Below, in pieces: positions 1 through 8,410 of a stretch of DNA of 36,203 bases. The position numbers and the translations under genes were made by a program. The stretch's first letter is position 1; each line of letters begins with the position of its first letter. This stretch comes from Acidimicrobiaceae bacterium (GTDB lineage: Bacteria; Actinomycetota; Acidimicrobiia; Acidimicrobiales; RAAP-2). The notes beneath the pieces are model-generated. The model saw nothing but the letters and a program-made list of their open reading frames with translations. It made no database searches and was not told where the DNA came from. The stretch lies in NCBI GenBank assembly GCA_003132205.1, contig PKWY01000059.1, forward strand, positions 3,102 to 39,304, read 5' to 3'.

Positions 1-128
1 CCCTCCGTTACGTGCCAGGCGAGCAGCAAATCACATGCATCGTTCGTCGCCGCTCCGAGCCAAATGCAAGCGCAACTGACGTCGCAATTACACGTTTCGA
101 AGTAGTCACCTTTGACTGAGAAACTCAT
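1..128 (-). CDS. DUF1326 family protein, N-terminal part (runs off left edge)
   Basis: Only the first 42 codons are in the window. The reverse strand from 128 reads MSFSVKGDYFETCNCDVSCA, then CIWLG. The cysteine-rich CNCDVSCAC pattern near the start is typical of DUF1326 proteins, which usually begin M-S-Y-x-V-x-G-x-Y-x-E-x-C-N-C-x-x-x-C-P-C. Here Ala replaces the usual Pro. A GGGGGA ribosome-binding site lies 6 bases before the ATG, which fixes the start. The function of the family is unknown; the cysteines suggest metal or thiol chemistry, which is inference. The frame is open to the edge with no stop. A perfect 10-bp palindrome (150-159) lies just upstream. Confidence 0.8.
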   Translation of the reverse strand, partial: MSFSVKGDYFETCNCDVSCACIWLGAATNDACDLLLAWHVTE

Positions 129-680
129 CTCTGATCCCCCTATTTCGCACACTGCAGTGCGCCGCGCGTTGCCCTCGTCTTGGACTATAGGTCGGTCGAG
201 GTAGAGATTGTCATATAATTTTCTCGACCCATCATTGAAATCGCCATTCAACGGTTGGTGACGCCGAACCGCCGAAAACTCAGGCGTCGTAGTGCGACAA
301 CCACCAGTGATTGGTCTGAAAACGGGCGCGCAGGACCTTAGACAGCATTCAGGCCGACAAGGTTAGGCATAAGTGCTAGGTAGCAGATCAGCCGCATCGG
401 TCCTCCGACACTAAACCAGATCAGGTGATCAAGCGCCAGTGCCTGGTATCAGACCTGTCACGCCGGCCCTCGACTTTGACTTGGACTCGACATTCGGCAG
501 TAAGTACAAGAGGACGTTCCTGTGACGTCTGGTCTCCAGAGCCAAAAGTCTCCGAATGCTGTTCCTCTAGACGGATTGGTGGCCTCTAACCTCATTGGTC
601 GTGGTCGCGTATTCAGTCCGCATGTGTAAGAGTGTCGTGGCTGGCGTTAGCAGCACCACCGCTGACCTGAGGATGGTGAT
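129..680. other. Intergenic region, no gene recognised
   Basis: No convincing coding sequence on either strand. It holds a 10-bp palindrome CACTGCAGTG at 150-159. A 7-bp inverted pair GGTCGAG (194-200) / CTCGACC (223-229) encloses an AT-rich stretch with TATAAT at 214-219. One degenerate copy of the dispersed repeat lies at 393-412. The left part probably contains the promoter of the DUF1326 gene. The right part follows the 3' end of the ABC permease gene. Confidence 0.5.
393..412 (+). repeat. Dispersed repeat, degenerate core copy
   Basis: Reads CGCATCGGTCCTCCGACACT, aligning with the repeat core TGCGTCGGGCCTCCGACACC seen further right. Only the core hairpin part is recognisable; the upstream GTGCAAGGTTGCAC arm is missing. 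Confidence 0.45.
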
Positions 681-1994
681 TCAGCGCTCAGTTCGATTGA
701 ACACTTCTCGCAGACGAACCCGCGCGCCTGTGCGAAGAATTGCTCGTCGATAGACAGTCGCCGCTACTCGAGCGATACCGATTGTGCACATCACGCTGAT
801 AATCGCCGAACCGAGAAACTCCCACCACGTCACTGCTCTGAAACCTACCAACACCGGCATGGCGAAAGGAGCCGTCGGAGGTAGATACGCGAGCACCTTC
901 AGCAGTGCGCTGGGGCTTCCCGAACTGGCCCCCGTGAGGGCCATGATGTAGCCGAAGATCATCGGGAGGCTCAACGGGAGCACCAGGCTTTGCACCTGAT
1001 CCTGTCGCTCAACCATCGAGCCAGCGGCGGCGTAGACCCAGCAGTAGAAGGCGTAGCCGAGCACCAGCCAGACCAACGTGCTCACGACGACCAGCGGCGC
1101 GGAACCGTGCAAGAGACTTGAGCCCACCGCCTTGGACAAGATGAGGGCGAACGCCACGATGAGCGAGGCCTGGGCCAACGCCACCAGCCCAATGCCCAGG
1201 ACCTTGCCGGTCAACAGTTGGATCGGGCGCACCGCGGAAAGTAGCACCTCGATGACCCGACTGGACTTCTCCTCCATGACCCCGATCAGCATCCAAGTGT
1301 TGTACTGCGAGAGCATGACGAAGATGAGGATTATCCCGATTAGCGAGGTGGCCTCGCTCGCATTTCCCCCGCCGGACTTGCTCTTGCCCCCCTCAACGCT
1401 CGTTATCGGTAGCGCCTTGGCTTCCTTTAGTGTCTCGGACTGTGCGGGTGAAAGTTGAGCCGCCTGGAACGCCTCGGCGATGCCAAGGTTCTCGGCCACC
1501 GAACGAACCAGTTGGACGCCCGACGAGTTGTCGGCCGATGAAAGAGGGCTCTTCACGAGCAACTCACGACCGTCCACGATCGCGACGTTGATTCGACCCG
1601 AATGGAGGTCGGACTTGGCCTTCTTGACGCTGGATTCGGGCACGAAGTGCACGGTGACGTCCGCGCTCTTGGCGGAACTGGTCACGGTTGCGCGAAGGGA
1701 GGATGAGAGCGTCCCGACGATACCGACCTCCTGGGGCTTCGCCTTGCCATTGTGAAGTACGGGGATGACGATTGCGGCAGCTACCACGATCAAGATGAAT
1801 AGCGTCGTGACCTTGAAGACTCGTCCACGGAATCTCTCTCGCACTTCTCGAGCCATGATCAAACCGACGTCACTGCTGAGTGGGCTCGATACCGAGCGGG
1901 CCGCACGCGCTCCGGTGCGACGATGCCGTCGACGCCTGCCGACCCGCAAGGTCGCCACCAGGACCACGGCGAGCGCGATGACGACGAACTTCAT
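681..1994 (-). CDS. ABC-2 type exporter permease (NatB-like)
   Basis: A 437-residue membrane protein, partner of the ATPase encoded just upstream. It has an extra N-terminal hydrophobic segment (about residues 1-16) followed by an Arg-rich stretch. Next come a transmembrane helix at about 60-80 and a long extracytoplasmic domain at about 85-210 rich in Ser/Lys. Five or so closely packed helices follow (about 215-410). This is the ABC-2/NatB (COG1668) plan of one helix, a large outer loop, then a helix bundle. Its ATG overlaps the ATPase stop codon by 4 bases (ATGA), so the two are translationally coupled. Substrate is unknown; NatAB relatives export sodium or drugs. The N-terminal extra helix is not typical and the true start could be internal, near Met47 (MAREVRERFRGRVFK). 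Confidence 0.85.
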   Translation of the reverse strand: MKFVVIALAVVLVATLRVGRRRRHRRTGARAARSVSSPLSSDVGLIMAREVRERFRGRVFKVTTLFILIVVAAAIVIPVLHNGKAKPQEVGIVGTLSSSLRATVTSSAKSADVTVHFVPESSVKKAKSDLHSGRINVAIVDGRELLVKSPLSSADNSSGVQLVRSVAENLGIAEAFQAAQLSPAQSETLKEAKALPITSVEGGKSKSGGGNASEATSLIGIILIFVMLSQYNTWMLIGVMEEKSSRVIEVLLSAVRPIQLLTGKVLGIGLVALAQASLIVAFALILSKAVGSSLLHGSAPLVVVSTLVWLVLGYAFYCWVYAAAGSMVERQDQVQSLVLPLSLPMIFGYIMALTGASSGSPSALLKVLAYLPPTAPFAMPVLVGFRAVTWWEFLGSAIISVMCTIGIARVAATVYRRAILRTGARVRLREVFNRTER

Positions 1995-2887
1995 TTCACC
2001 GCTTCTCGGAACAGCTCGGAGAGGCGGCGTCGTTCGAAGACGAATTTGGTCACACGGCCGGCGCCGCGAGCGAGCTCCAAGACAGCGTCGCTGTCGACGA
2101 TGTCTTGGAGCACGAGTCGAACTTCGCCCCCCGTGACTTGGGAGACCGCGACCCCGGCGACTCCCTCGGCCCAGGAAGCGGAGCGGTCCCCTTCGACCCG
2201 CACTACCAGTCGTCGCGGCCCACTAGAGGCCAACTCGTCCACTCGGCCGGCCACCACCAAATGACCGTTGTCGATGATCACGACCGACTCGCACAGGGCC
2301 TCGACCTGGTCGAGCTGATGACTGGAAAAGAGCACGCAGCAACCGGAGCGGGCCTGCTCGGCGAGCACCTCACCAATGACGTCGATCCCCGAGGGGTCCA
2401 GTCCGGCGAGCGGTTCGTCCAAGACCAGCAACTCGGGTTCGTGGAGCAACGCGGCTACCAGTTGCACGCGCTGTTGGTTCCCGTGGGAGAGGGCCTCCAC
2501 CTTGCTACCGGCCCGATCGGCGATTCCCAGGCGATCTAACCAGGTGGCCGTCGCGCTCGAGGCGTCGATCGCGGTCATCCCGTGCAGTCTGCCAAGATAC
2601 TGAAGTTGCTCGCCGACGAGCATGCCCGGATAGAGACCGCGCTCCTCGGGCATGTAGCCGAAGCGCCGTCTCTCTGCTTGACCCACGACGGAGCCGTTCC
2701 ACGTGATCGTGCCGGCGTCCAGATCCGTGAGGTCGAAGATCGCCCTCATCGTGGTTGTCTTGCCCGCACCATTGGGTCCCAGAAAGCCCACCACCTGGCT
2801 GGCGGGAACCTCGAAGGTGAGATGATCGAGGGCGGTAAGTGCTCCAAATCGGCGGCAGAGATCTTCTATCTGGAGAACATGTACCAC
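1991..2887 (-). CDS. ABC exporter ATP-binding subunit (NatA-like)
   Basis: A 298-residue nucleotide-binding subunit that powers the downstream permease. Visible motifs: Walker A GPNGAGKTT (about 38-46), signature LSHGNQQRV (the LS-x-GNQQ form common in NatA-type proteins rather than LSGGQ), Walker B LLVLDEP, D-loop AGLDP and H-loop SSHQ. The C-terminal 70 residues match the accessory domain (DUF4162) found after such ATPases. The start codon is GTG at 2887 with only a weak GAG upstream. About 210 bases of divergent intergenic DNA separate it from the peptidase gene at 3098 and should hold both promoters. Confidence 0.9.
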   Translation of the reverse strand: MVHVLQIEDLCRRFGALTALDHLTFEVPASQVVGFLGPNGAGKTTTMRAIFDLTDLDAGTITWNGSVVGQAERRRFGYMPEERGLYPGMLVGEQLQYLGRLHGMTAIDASSATATWLDRLGIADRAGSKVEALSHGNQQRVQLVAALLHEPELLVLDEPLAGLDPSGIDVIGEVLAEQARSGCCVLFSSHQLDQVEALCESVVIIDNGHLVVAGRVDELASSGPRRLVVRVEGDRSASWAEGVAGVAVSQVTGGEVRLVLQDIVDSDAVLELARGAGRVTKFVFERRRLSELFREAVK

Positions 2888-3097
2888 GTGGCTCAGGATA
2901 CTGACCGTGAGGAGCTCGCGAGCTGCGATGGCATTTACGGTGCACTTCAGACCGTCTCTCCGACACCACAGGTTTGCAACCCTGGTTCATCACGACCCCT
3001 TGAAGTGTCACGAGAATCGGTGGCGCTTCGATACCCATTGCCCGCCACGTTGAAGTTGCAGTCCATCCGGGTTTCTGTTGACCACTAGTTTTGTCTA

Positions 3098-3967
3098 ATG
3101 TCGATGGGATCAGGGCTTGCGCACTTAGGCGGCTATCCGTTTGAGGTGCGTTACAGCGATGGGTCACTGGTACGAGCGCAGGCGGCGGCCGATGTCGCCG
3201 CAGACGCCTACGTCTACTTCAGTCGCCTGTTTTCAGGAGTCGAACCCAACATCGCCGTCATCGTGGCCGACGAGGCGGACTGGGAGAGCAGGCAGCCATA
3301 CGGGCTACCGTTCTTTAACGATGACGAAGGTCAGATCCGTCCCGGCATCGTGGTGATGCCCGCCGGAAGCGGAGACTTCTGGATCGCGATGGGACAGGAC
3401 CTTCACGAGGCGTCGCCGCGCGGTTATACGAGATTACTTGCGACATACCCCGACGGCGCAGGTGGCTTGGATCTGCAGCCATTCTTCGACCTCGTCACGA
3501 TCCATGAGCTTGGCCACGCATTCGAAATGCTCGGGGATCTCAGGTTGCCGACCTTCTGGTTAGGCGAGATCTTCGCCAACCTGGCCCTCCACGCGTTTGT
3601 CGCAACGAGGCAGCCGGAAAGTCTGAACACGCTTGAAGTGCTCTCCACCGTGGGAGCGCAGAGTCCACGCCTCGGCGCTCGGATGCGCGCCGAGGGTTAC
3701 AGCACGCTGGAGGAGCTCGAAGCCCACTACACGGGTGGTGACGACCCGATGAGCCCGCTGAACTACGTCTGGTACCAGTATCGGTGGCAGCGTCTCGCAG
3801 CCAAGGCGTTCGACTCCGACGGTGAGGACGGACTGGTCCGCCTTTGGGATTGCTTTCACGCAACCGATCGCCTCAACTCCCGCGAGGCCACGGCGGTGTC
3901 GTTGGCCGCGCTGCTAAGAACCGAGGTGAGCGAGACCCTCGGCCGAGCGGTCCAAGATTGGCTATAG
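3098..3967 (+). CDS. Putative zinc metallopeptidase (HExxH, gluzincin-like)
   Basis: A 289-residue protein without signal peptide or membrane helix, so probably cytoplasmic. HELGH (residues 136-140) is a zinc-peptidase active-site motif. WLGEIFAN at 154-161 could give the third ligand Glu157, as in gluzincins. The spacing of 16 residues after HELGH is close to, but not the same as, M1-type spacing. The rest is acidic and rich in aromatic residues, and I do not recognise a named family. No good ribosome-binding site precedes either ATG (3098 or 3104), so it may be leaderless. It stands alone between a divergent ABC operon and a repeat-filled spacer. Peptidase activity is inferred from the motif only. 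Confidence 0.7.
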   Translation: MSMGSGLAHLGGYPFEVRYSDGSLVRAQAAADVAADAYVYFSRLFSGVEPNIAVIVADEADWESRQPYGLPFFNDDEGQIRPGIVVMPAGSGDFWIAMGQDLHEASPRGYTRLLATYPDGAGGLDLQPFFDLVTIHELGHAFEMLGDLRLPTFWLGEIFANLALHAFVATRQPESLNTLEVLSTVGAQSPRLGARMRAEGYSTLEELEAHYTGGDDPMSPLNYVWYQYRWQRLAAKAFDSDGEDGLVRLWDCFHATDRLNSREATAVSLAALLRTEVSETLGRAVQDWL

Positions 3968-4110
3968 ACCCTGTCGCGCCTCCACCGCTTCGCGCGGGAA
4001 GCGCGTTCGACGACGGCCACCTTCGGCCGATTGGGATGGACATGTTGACGACTGCCGAACAGTTATCTGCAATGGGATGAATCTGTTCATGTGAAGGTGT
4101 TTAGGTCCTC

Positions 4111-4159
4111 AGCCGCCAGTGCAAGGTTGCACACCTGTTGCGTCGGGCCTCCGACGCCA
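4111..4159 (+). repeat. Dispersed repeat, full-length copy A
   Basis: The best-preserved copy, 49 bases. It carries two hairpins. GTGCAAGGTTGCAC (4119-4132) is a perfect 6-bp stem with a 2-base loop. GTCGG-GCCT-CCGAC (4142-4155) is a perfect 5-bp stem. The spacer ACCTGTTGC joins them. It aligns without gaps to the copy at 5494-5540. Confidence 0.8.
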
Positions 4160-4490
4160 CTCAGTGGGAGTGTTCCCACACTTTATGGATTGAGAGATCC
4201 CAATCAACATCGAGCGCGCAATTCGCAGTGTTGGGGGAGTCAATTCACGGCAGGCCCCAAGGGCACCGTAGGGTGTGTACGAGATCGTCTCGTCGATTGG
4301 AGGACCATGGGCATCGTGCAACGAGAAACCGGTCAGGGTCTCGTTCATCATCACGCGCCGGTACGCGATCATGCGGCCGACGCCAAAGAGGTGGACCGCA
4401 CCCCGGACAGCCTCGATCACTGGAAGTGCTTGGGTGTCGGGTGCGCCGCGCATTGGGCGCTGCCGCCCGGAGAGAAGCCCCGGGGGTAAA

Positions 4491-4507
4491 ACGGGCCTCC
4501 GACACCA
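4491..4507 (+). repeat. Dispersed repeat, truncated copy B1
   Basis: ACGGGCCTCCGACACCA keeps only the 3' half of the core. It lies about 63 bases before copy B2. A similar doublet spacing (about 58 bases) is seen at 9818-9890. Confidence 0.6.
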
Positions 4508-4531
4508 GCACGCGGGACTTAGGCAGTCAGT

Positions 4532-4569
4532 CAATGCAAGGTGGTCTGTTGCGTCGGGCCTCCGACACC
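4532..4569 (+). repeat. Dispersed repeat, copy B2
   Basis: CAATGCAAGG, a short variant spacer, then CTGTTGCGTCGGGCCTCCGA and CACC. It ends two bases before the stop codon of the methyltransferase gene on the other strand. Confidence 0.75.
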
Positions 4570-4571
4570 GG

Positions 4572-5414
4572 TCAGGCTTCAGATGAGCTAAGCAGTTTTT
4601 TGACCTTGCTCGGTGCGTGGGCCAGGAGCGTGAAAGAAAGTGGAATCCGAGGACGGCTCTCGGGTACGACGAGCTGGCCCGACGCGTTCTCGACCAACCA
4701 GGGGAACTGCTGGAAAAGTGTCCAGTCTTGTTCGGTCAGTGAATCAAGCACGAGACCGTGCCCAATCAACGCGGAAATGATCTCGCCAATGGAGTGGTTC
4801 CACTCATAGGTTCTGGTGGCGCTGAGTTCTTCGCCGTCAGTGTACGTAGAGGTGCTGTCAAAGATTGAGGGACCATCAGGCTCTTCAAAGTAGCTGTAGA
4901 TGACCCGCTCTCCGTCATCGTCAAAGCACGAAGTAAACGGGTGAACGTCGTGGAGATACAACTTGCCCCCTAGGGCGAGAAGGTCCGCCACGACTCCACC
5001 CCACGCAGCCACGTCCGGCAGCCAGCAAAGCGAACCGAGGCTGACGTAGACGACGTCGAACCGATTACCCGAGAGCGCTTGAGGCGCGTCGTAGACATTG
5101 GCGCAGATAAAGGACGCACGCTCGGATAGCCCCGCACGCCCTGCGAGTGAAGTGGCTTCGTCAATGGCCGCTGGCGAGAAGTCCAGACCGGTGACGGTGG
5201 CTCCGGCTCTGGCCCAACGCAACGTGTCCATTCCGAAGTGACACTGCAAGTGCACGAGGGTCTTACCTTCAAGGTTCCCTAGTGCCTCAATCTCTCTGGA
5301 CGGCGGTCCAGGTGCGTTACGAAGCCACCCTTCAACGTCGTAGAACCGAGACTCCGCGTGAACCCCGACGCGACTGTTCCAATTCATGCGGTTGGCTTCG
5401 AGTCGTGGTTCCAT
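4572..5414 (-). CDS. Class I SAM-dependent methyltransferase
   Basis: A 280-residue soluble enzyme expected to transfer a methyl group from S-adenosylmethionine. Motif I is VHLQCHFGMDTL (about 54-65) and the acidic residue that binds the ribose is in VTGLDFS (Asp78). Motif II-like hydrophobic segments follow (FDVVYVSLGSLCWL, then LLALGGKLYLHDVHPF). The N-terminus NRMNWNSRVGVHAESRFYDV is characteristic of a family common in Actinobacteria whose substrate is unknown. The ATG at 5414 has no clear ribosome-binding site; Met10 (NWNSR…) is the alternative start. It is a single-gene unit bracketed by repeat copies at 4532-4569 and 5494-5540 and runs opposite to its plus-strand neighbours. Confidence 0.88.
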   Translation of the reverse strand: MEPRLEANRMNWNSRVGVHAESRFYDVEGWLRNAPGPPSREIEALGNLEGKTLVHLQCHFGMDTLRWARAGATVTGLDFSPAAIDEATSLAGRAGLSERASFICANVYDAPQALSGNRFDVVYVSLGSLCWLPDVAAWGGVVADLLALGGKLYLHDVHPFTSCFDDDGERVIYSYFEEPDGPSIFDSTSTYTDGEELSATRTYEWNHSIGEIISALIGHGLVLDSLTEQDWTLFQQFPWLVENASGQLVVPESRPRIPLSFTLLAHAPSKVKKLLSSSEA

Positions 5415-5493
5415 CCGCTAAGAGTACTTTCACTGAATGAGACCCCGGGGAACCTCAGACCGTCTTCACTTGATTTCCAAAGAGCCTGTCAAT

Positions 5494-5540
5494 CCTCCAG
5501 TGAAAGGTTGCACTTCTATTGCGTCGGGCCTCCGACACCA
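5494..5540 (+). repeat. Dispersed repeat, full-length copy C
   Basis: CCTCCAGTGAAAGGTTGCAC, then TTCTATTGCGTCGGGCCTCC and GACACCA. It matches copy A over its full length without gaps. The second hairpin is perfect. The first hairpin has one mismatch (GTGAAA/TTGCAC). Confidence 0.8.
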
Positions 5541-5702
5541 ATAATTCGGCACCTTGAGTCCCACTTCTCCGCGAGGAACATTGAGCGGAGGAGCGCCGAT
5601 CACCTTCAACTCCAGATTGTCGGGATACACCGTGATGGACTCGCAGAACATGAACTCGTCCCCGAGAGGCTGCCTGATGTCAAATTTCGATAGGTTCGCC
5701 TT
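5541..5702 (-). pseudogene. Possible C-terminal gene fragment joined to a repeat
   Basis: The minus strand, upstream of repeat C, is open for about 50 codons and reads convincingly as protein: FDIRQPLGDEFMFCESITVY, then PDNLELKVIGAPPLNV, then EVGLKV. It continues into the repeat (CRRPDAIEVQPFTGG). No complete gene precedes it, since a plus-strand gene begins at 5703. The strand pattern 'LxVxGAPPLNVxxxEVGLK' recalls the extreme C-termini of some actinobacterial site-specific (serine-type) recombinases. That is from memory and unverified. If correct, it would tie a recombinase to the repeat family. It could also be a chance open frame. Confidence 0.3.
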
Positions 5703-6959
5703 ATGCGTCTCCGATTAATCGCGTTCTTCTTGGTGGTGATCGCGGTGACAATCCTGCTCTACGAGTTTGGTGGCACGAAGGGCAGTCTCCCTCATCTAGC
5801 TGCATCGAATCTAAATGGAAGCCCGGTGGCGAGGTTTACGCCATTCTCAACTTCGTTCCCAACGGATAGCAAGGGCTGGGTCCTCGGCACCGTGAAGTGC
5901 TCAGTCCGACAAACGTGCATGCAACTTCGTTCCACGCGTGACGGTGGCACTATCTGGAAGTTGGAGTCGCTGCCCGGAGTGCTTCTTAAGTCTGCCGACG
6001 AGAGCGTGGGCCTCAATTCAATTGCCGCCGTCTCTCCGAATTATCCGTATGGCCTTCTTAATGTTCGCTTCGCGAACGTACGTGACGGATGGATTTATGG
6101 CACAATTCCAAGTATTGATCGCTTCGGTGGAATTACGACCTCGCGGTGGCTGGTACTTCTTTGGTCGACGCATGATGGCGGGACGACGTGGACGAAGCAG
6201 AACCCTCCGGGTCTCGCGTCGCAGGGCCCCACCTTCGACCTCGAGGCTTCCAGCCGTGAGGTGTATCTGCTCGGGGAAGGACCGACATTCACCGCCGTGT
6301 TAGTGGAGTCACCCGTTCAAAGTGATCACTGGAGCGTGGTCAAGACACCGCCTCTGGAGTTCCCTGCCGGAGGCAGCGCGAATGAGGGCGACATTGTATT
6401 GAGCGGACATGCCGGTTGGCTCGTTGAGGGAAACGATCGTGGCGTCACGGGAAGCTTGCGCCTCAACCAAGATGGCCAGTGGACTCGCTTCTCACCACCG
6501 TGTGCGTCCGTGGGTGACAGCTACGTCGTGCCCGTGGCGAGCGACGCCCGCCATCTCGTCGTCGTTTGTGAAATAGGTGGCGTGTTCGCCCAGCCGTCCC
6601 CGAAGGCCCCTCCGGGGGCAACGCCAGGCTCATGGTGGCTCTACGTATCAAGCAACGCAGGCTCGAGCTTTCACGCCGTGAGCGAACTGCACCCCGCAGG
6701 TGACTACTTCTCCGCGCTCGCGTCGCCCACTCCCAAGGCCTTGTTCTTTTACTACGGCGTTGGCTTTCCCGGGGAGTTAGTTGTGAGTCGGGATGAGGGG
6801 AAAAGTTGGCGCGTTGTCTTTCACGGCCTCGTTACGTACCTGCACTTCGTGAATACGACGGACGGAATTGGAATCGCCGAGTCGCCGTCCAACACCTCCG
6901 AGATGATCGTGACTCATAACGGTGGACAAACCTGGTACGTCCAACGATTCATCTCTTAA
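5703..6959 (+). CDS. Secreted Asp-box (BNR/sialidase-like) repeat protein
   Basis: A 418-residue protein with an N-terminal hydrophobic helix (MRLRLIAFFLVVIAVTILLY), a signal anchor or uncleaved signal. A beta-propeller-like region follows with repeated Asp-box motifs (S-x-D/N-x-G-x-x-W): STRDGGTIW, STHDGGTTW, SSNAGSSF, SRDEGKSW and THNGGQTW. Such motifs form hairpin turns in propellers of sialidases, photosystem assembly factor Ycf48 and many uncharacterised exoproteins. Catalytic sialidase residues are not apparent, so an enzymatic role should not be assumed. Start ATG 5703 has AGG at a spacing of 9. It is followed after 100 bases by a second gene of the same type, probably co-transcribed. 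Repeat copy C lies upstream. Confidence 0.8.
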   Translation: MRLRLIAFFLVVIAVTILLYEFGGTKGSLPHLAASNLNGSPVARFTPFSTSFPTDSKGWVLGTVKCSVRQTCMQLRSTRDGGTIWKLESLPGVLLKSADESVGLNSIAAVSPNYPYGLLNVRFANVRDGWIYGTIPSIDRFGGITTSRWLVLLWSTHDGGTTWTKQNPPGLASQGPTFDLEASSREVYLLGEGPTFTAVLVESPVQSDHWSVVKTPPLEFPAGGSANEGDIVLSGHAGWLVEGNDRGVTGSLRLNQDGQWTRFSPPCASVGDSYVVPVASDARHLVVVCEIGGVFAQPSPKAPPGATPGSWWLYVSSNAGSSFHAVSELHPAGDYFSALASPTPKALFFYYGVGFPGELVVSRDEGKSWRVVFHGLVTYLHFVNTTDGIGIAESPSNTSEMIVTHNGGQTWYVQRFIS

Positions 6960-7059
6960 TCGCAACGAAGAGCAGGAGGTGAGGCAAAAGTATCGGCGAG
7001 AAGTTTCGCAGTGATCGTCACCGATAGCGGCAGTTCGAGTCACCTGCAAGTATTGGCTT

Positions 7060-8223
7060 ATGGGTTACTTACCTAGGCAATCTCGGGCCTCACGCCTACG
7101 TCGTGTGATCGTCCTTCCCGTTGTTGTGGCGATTTCTCTTTCGCCAATGACAGGCGTAGCGGTGTCTGAAGCTGGTGCAAGCCACAAGCCAGTGACGCCC
7201 TTAGTAATCTCTCAAGTGCGCTCGTCCAACGCCGTCTACGTGTTGGCAACGACTGGTTGTGCGCAGCCATCCTGCCTTCGACTCCTTCGGACCACGGTCG
7301 ATGCCAAGTCGTTCACGTCCGCGGCTCCGCCTCCCGTGCGAGCCCTACACGGAACGCTTACGGGGACGCTCCACAGTGTGCAGTTTGCCAATGTCAGCGA
7401 TGGTTACGCGATTGTGGGCGCGACAGACCCGACCTCTCTTTATGTCACGCTGAATGGCGCACGGACGTGGCACAGAGTCACCATCCAGAAGGGAGCCACG
7501 ACGCTTGGCCTGACCACGACGGCGAATGCGATATACGCGATCACGGGTGTCTGCTCGGCCAACGGGGTCTCCTGCCACGACTACCGCATCGCCAGGTCGC
7601 CGCTCAGCGCTAATCGATGGACGAGTTCGCCGATGCCCATCGGCCGCTCCGCGAAGACCGGGGTGTGGGGATTCCCCTATGTTCCGGCTGCCTTCGGCAG
7701 CGACGTGTGGATTTCCGAGCAACCTCCCGGCCCCGCTGTCATCTTCTACTCACGCGATGGTGGTCGATCGTTTCGGAAGCTCACTACGCCCAAATTGGGT
7801 AGCGTTAACGCGTGTGGATTGACCCCGGAGTCGGCCGTCACCCTCTGGGCCGACTGTCCCACGGGAATGCAAGAGTCGTTCCTTTTCTCGAACGACGCGG
7901 GAGCATCTTGGACTCAAGTCCCGCAACAGCAATTCTTTGGGACCGGAGGTGGGTATTTTGATCCGGTCTCGGCCACGCTCGCGTACCTCGACTATGGCGC
8001 GACGGGGCCTCTCGTTCGCATTACGACATCACCTCGAATGGCAACGACGGTGGGAGTGCTGTCGTGTTCCAAGATCAACTCCAGCGTGAATGGGCTGATC
8101 TTCACCAATGCGCAAGATGGCTTAGCGCTTTGCTTGCCAGGTGACGATCAAGCTGTCGGCCGGCTTGAAAAAACCACTGATGGCGGACGCACATGGCTGG
8201 ACGTTGCACTGGCATCCGGTTAG
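7060..8223 (+). CDS. Secreted Asp-box repeat protein, second of a pair
   Basis: A 387-residue protein with an N-terminal Arg-rich region and hydrophobic core (VIVLPVVVAISLSPM, about 16-30) ending near AVSEAGAS, consistent with a cleaved signal peptide. Asp-box motifs recur: LNGARTW, SRDGGRSF, SNDAGASW and TTDGGRTW. Paired cysteines (CAQPSC, CSANGVSC, CGL, CPTG) suggest disulfides outside the cell. It has the same architecture as the preceding gene, with only scattered sequence identity beyond the motifs. The start at 7060 has a weak ribosome-binding site; GTG at 7105 is an alternative that would still leave the hydrophobic core. Function unknown. Confidence 0.78.
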   Translation: MGYLPRQSRASRLRRVIVLPVVVAISLSPMTGVAVSEAGASHKPVTPLVISQVRSSNAVYVLATTGCAQPSCLRLLRTTVDAKSFTSAAPPPVRALHGTLTGTLHSVQFANVSDGYAIVGATDPTSLYVTLNGARTWHRVTIQKGATTLGLTTTANAIYAITGVCSANGVSCHDYRIARSPLSANRWTSSPMPIGRSAKTGVWGFPYVPAAFGSDVWISEQPPGPAVIFYSRDGGRSFRKLTTPKLGSVNACGLTPESAVTLWADCPTGMQESFLFSNDAGASWTQVPQQQFFGTGGGYFDPVSATLAYLDYGATGPLVRITTSPRMATTVGVLSCSKINSSVNGLIFTNAQDGLALCLPGDDQAVGRLEKTTDGGRTWLDVALASG

Positions 8224-8300
8224 CGGCGGCTGGTACAGGACGCCTTGCCCGGAACGACGAGACCGCGATGAGCACTAGCTTTCAGCAGATATGTGCTCAA

Positions 8301-8410
8301 TTGAACCCTTTGAGGCTTAAGAACCGTCCCCCTTCGGAAAACTCGGGACCCAGTGGGGTGCGGTAAATACGCCACGGTCCGAGCTTGAGCCAAAGTTTCT
8401 CCTAGACGCC
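8301..8410 (-). ncRNA. Candidate omega RNA (guide RNA scaffold) of the TnpB element
   Basis: In this family the guide-type RNA overlaps the 3' end of tnpB and runs to the element's right end. Downstream of the corrected tnpB stop the minus strand has a long stem, CTCGGACC (8376-8383) pairing with GGTCCCGAG (8342-8350) with one bulged base. An inner GTGG/CCAC helix and the terminal TTCTTAAGCCTCAAAGGGTTCAA complete the structure. If the right end is near 8301, the guide would be read from about 8300 downward (TTGAGCACATATCTGC…). Placement is inference from the family; no expression evidence is available. Confidence 0.35.

Larger units (their letters stand above)
3968..4571. other. Repeat-rich spacer with a doubtful ORF
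   Basis: No confident gene. It contains a stem-loop just after the peptidase stop (CGCTTC 3986-3991 / GAAGCG 3998-4003, possible weak terminator). It also has repeat copies at 4111-4159, 4491-4507 and 4532-4569 and a small hairpin GTGGGA/TCCCAC (4164-4179). A minus-strand frame, 4109-4534, is open for 141 codons; its middle part (…GRMIAYRRVMMNE…) looks protein-like but matches no family I know. The repeat itself supplies its C-terminus (RRPDATGVQPCTGG). It may be a gene remnant. Confidence 0.4.
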
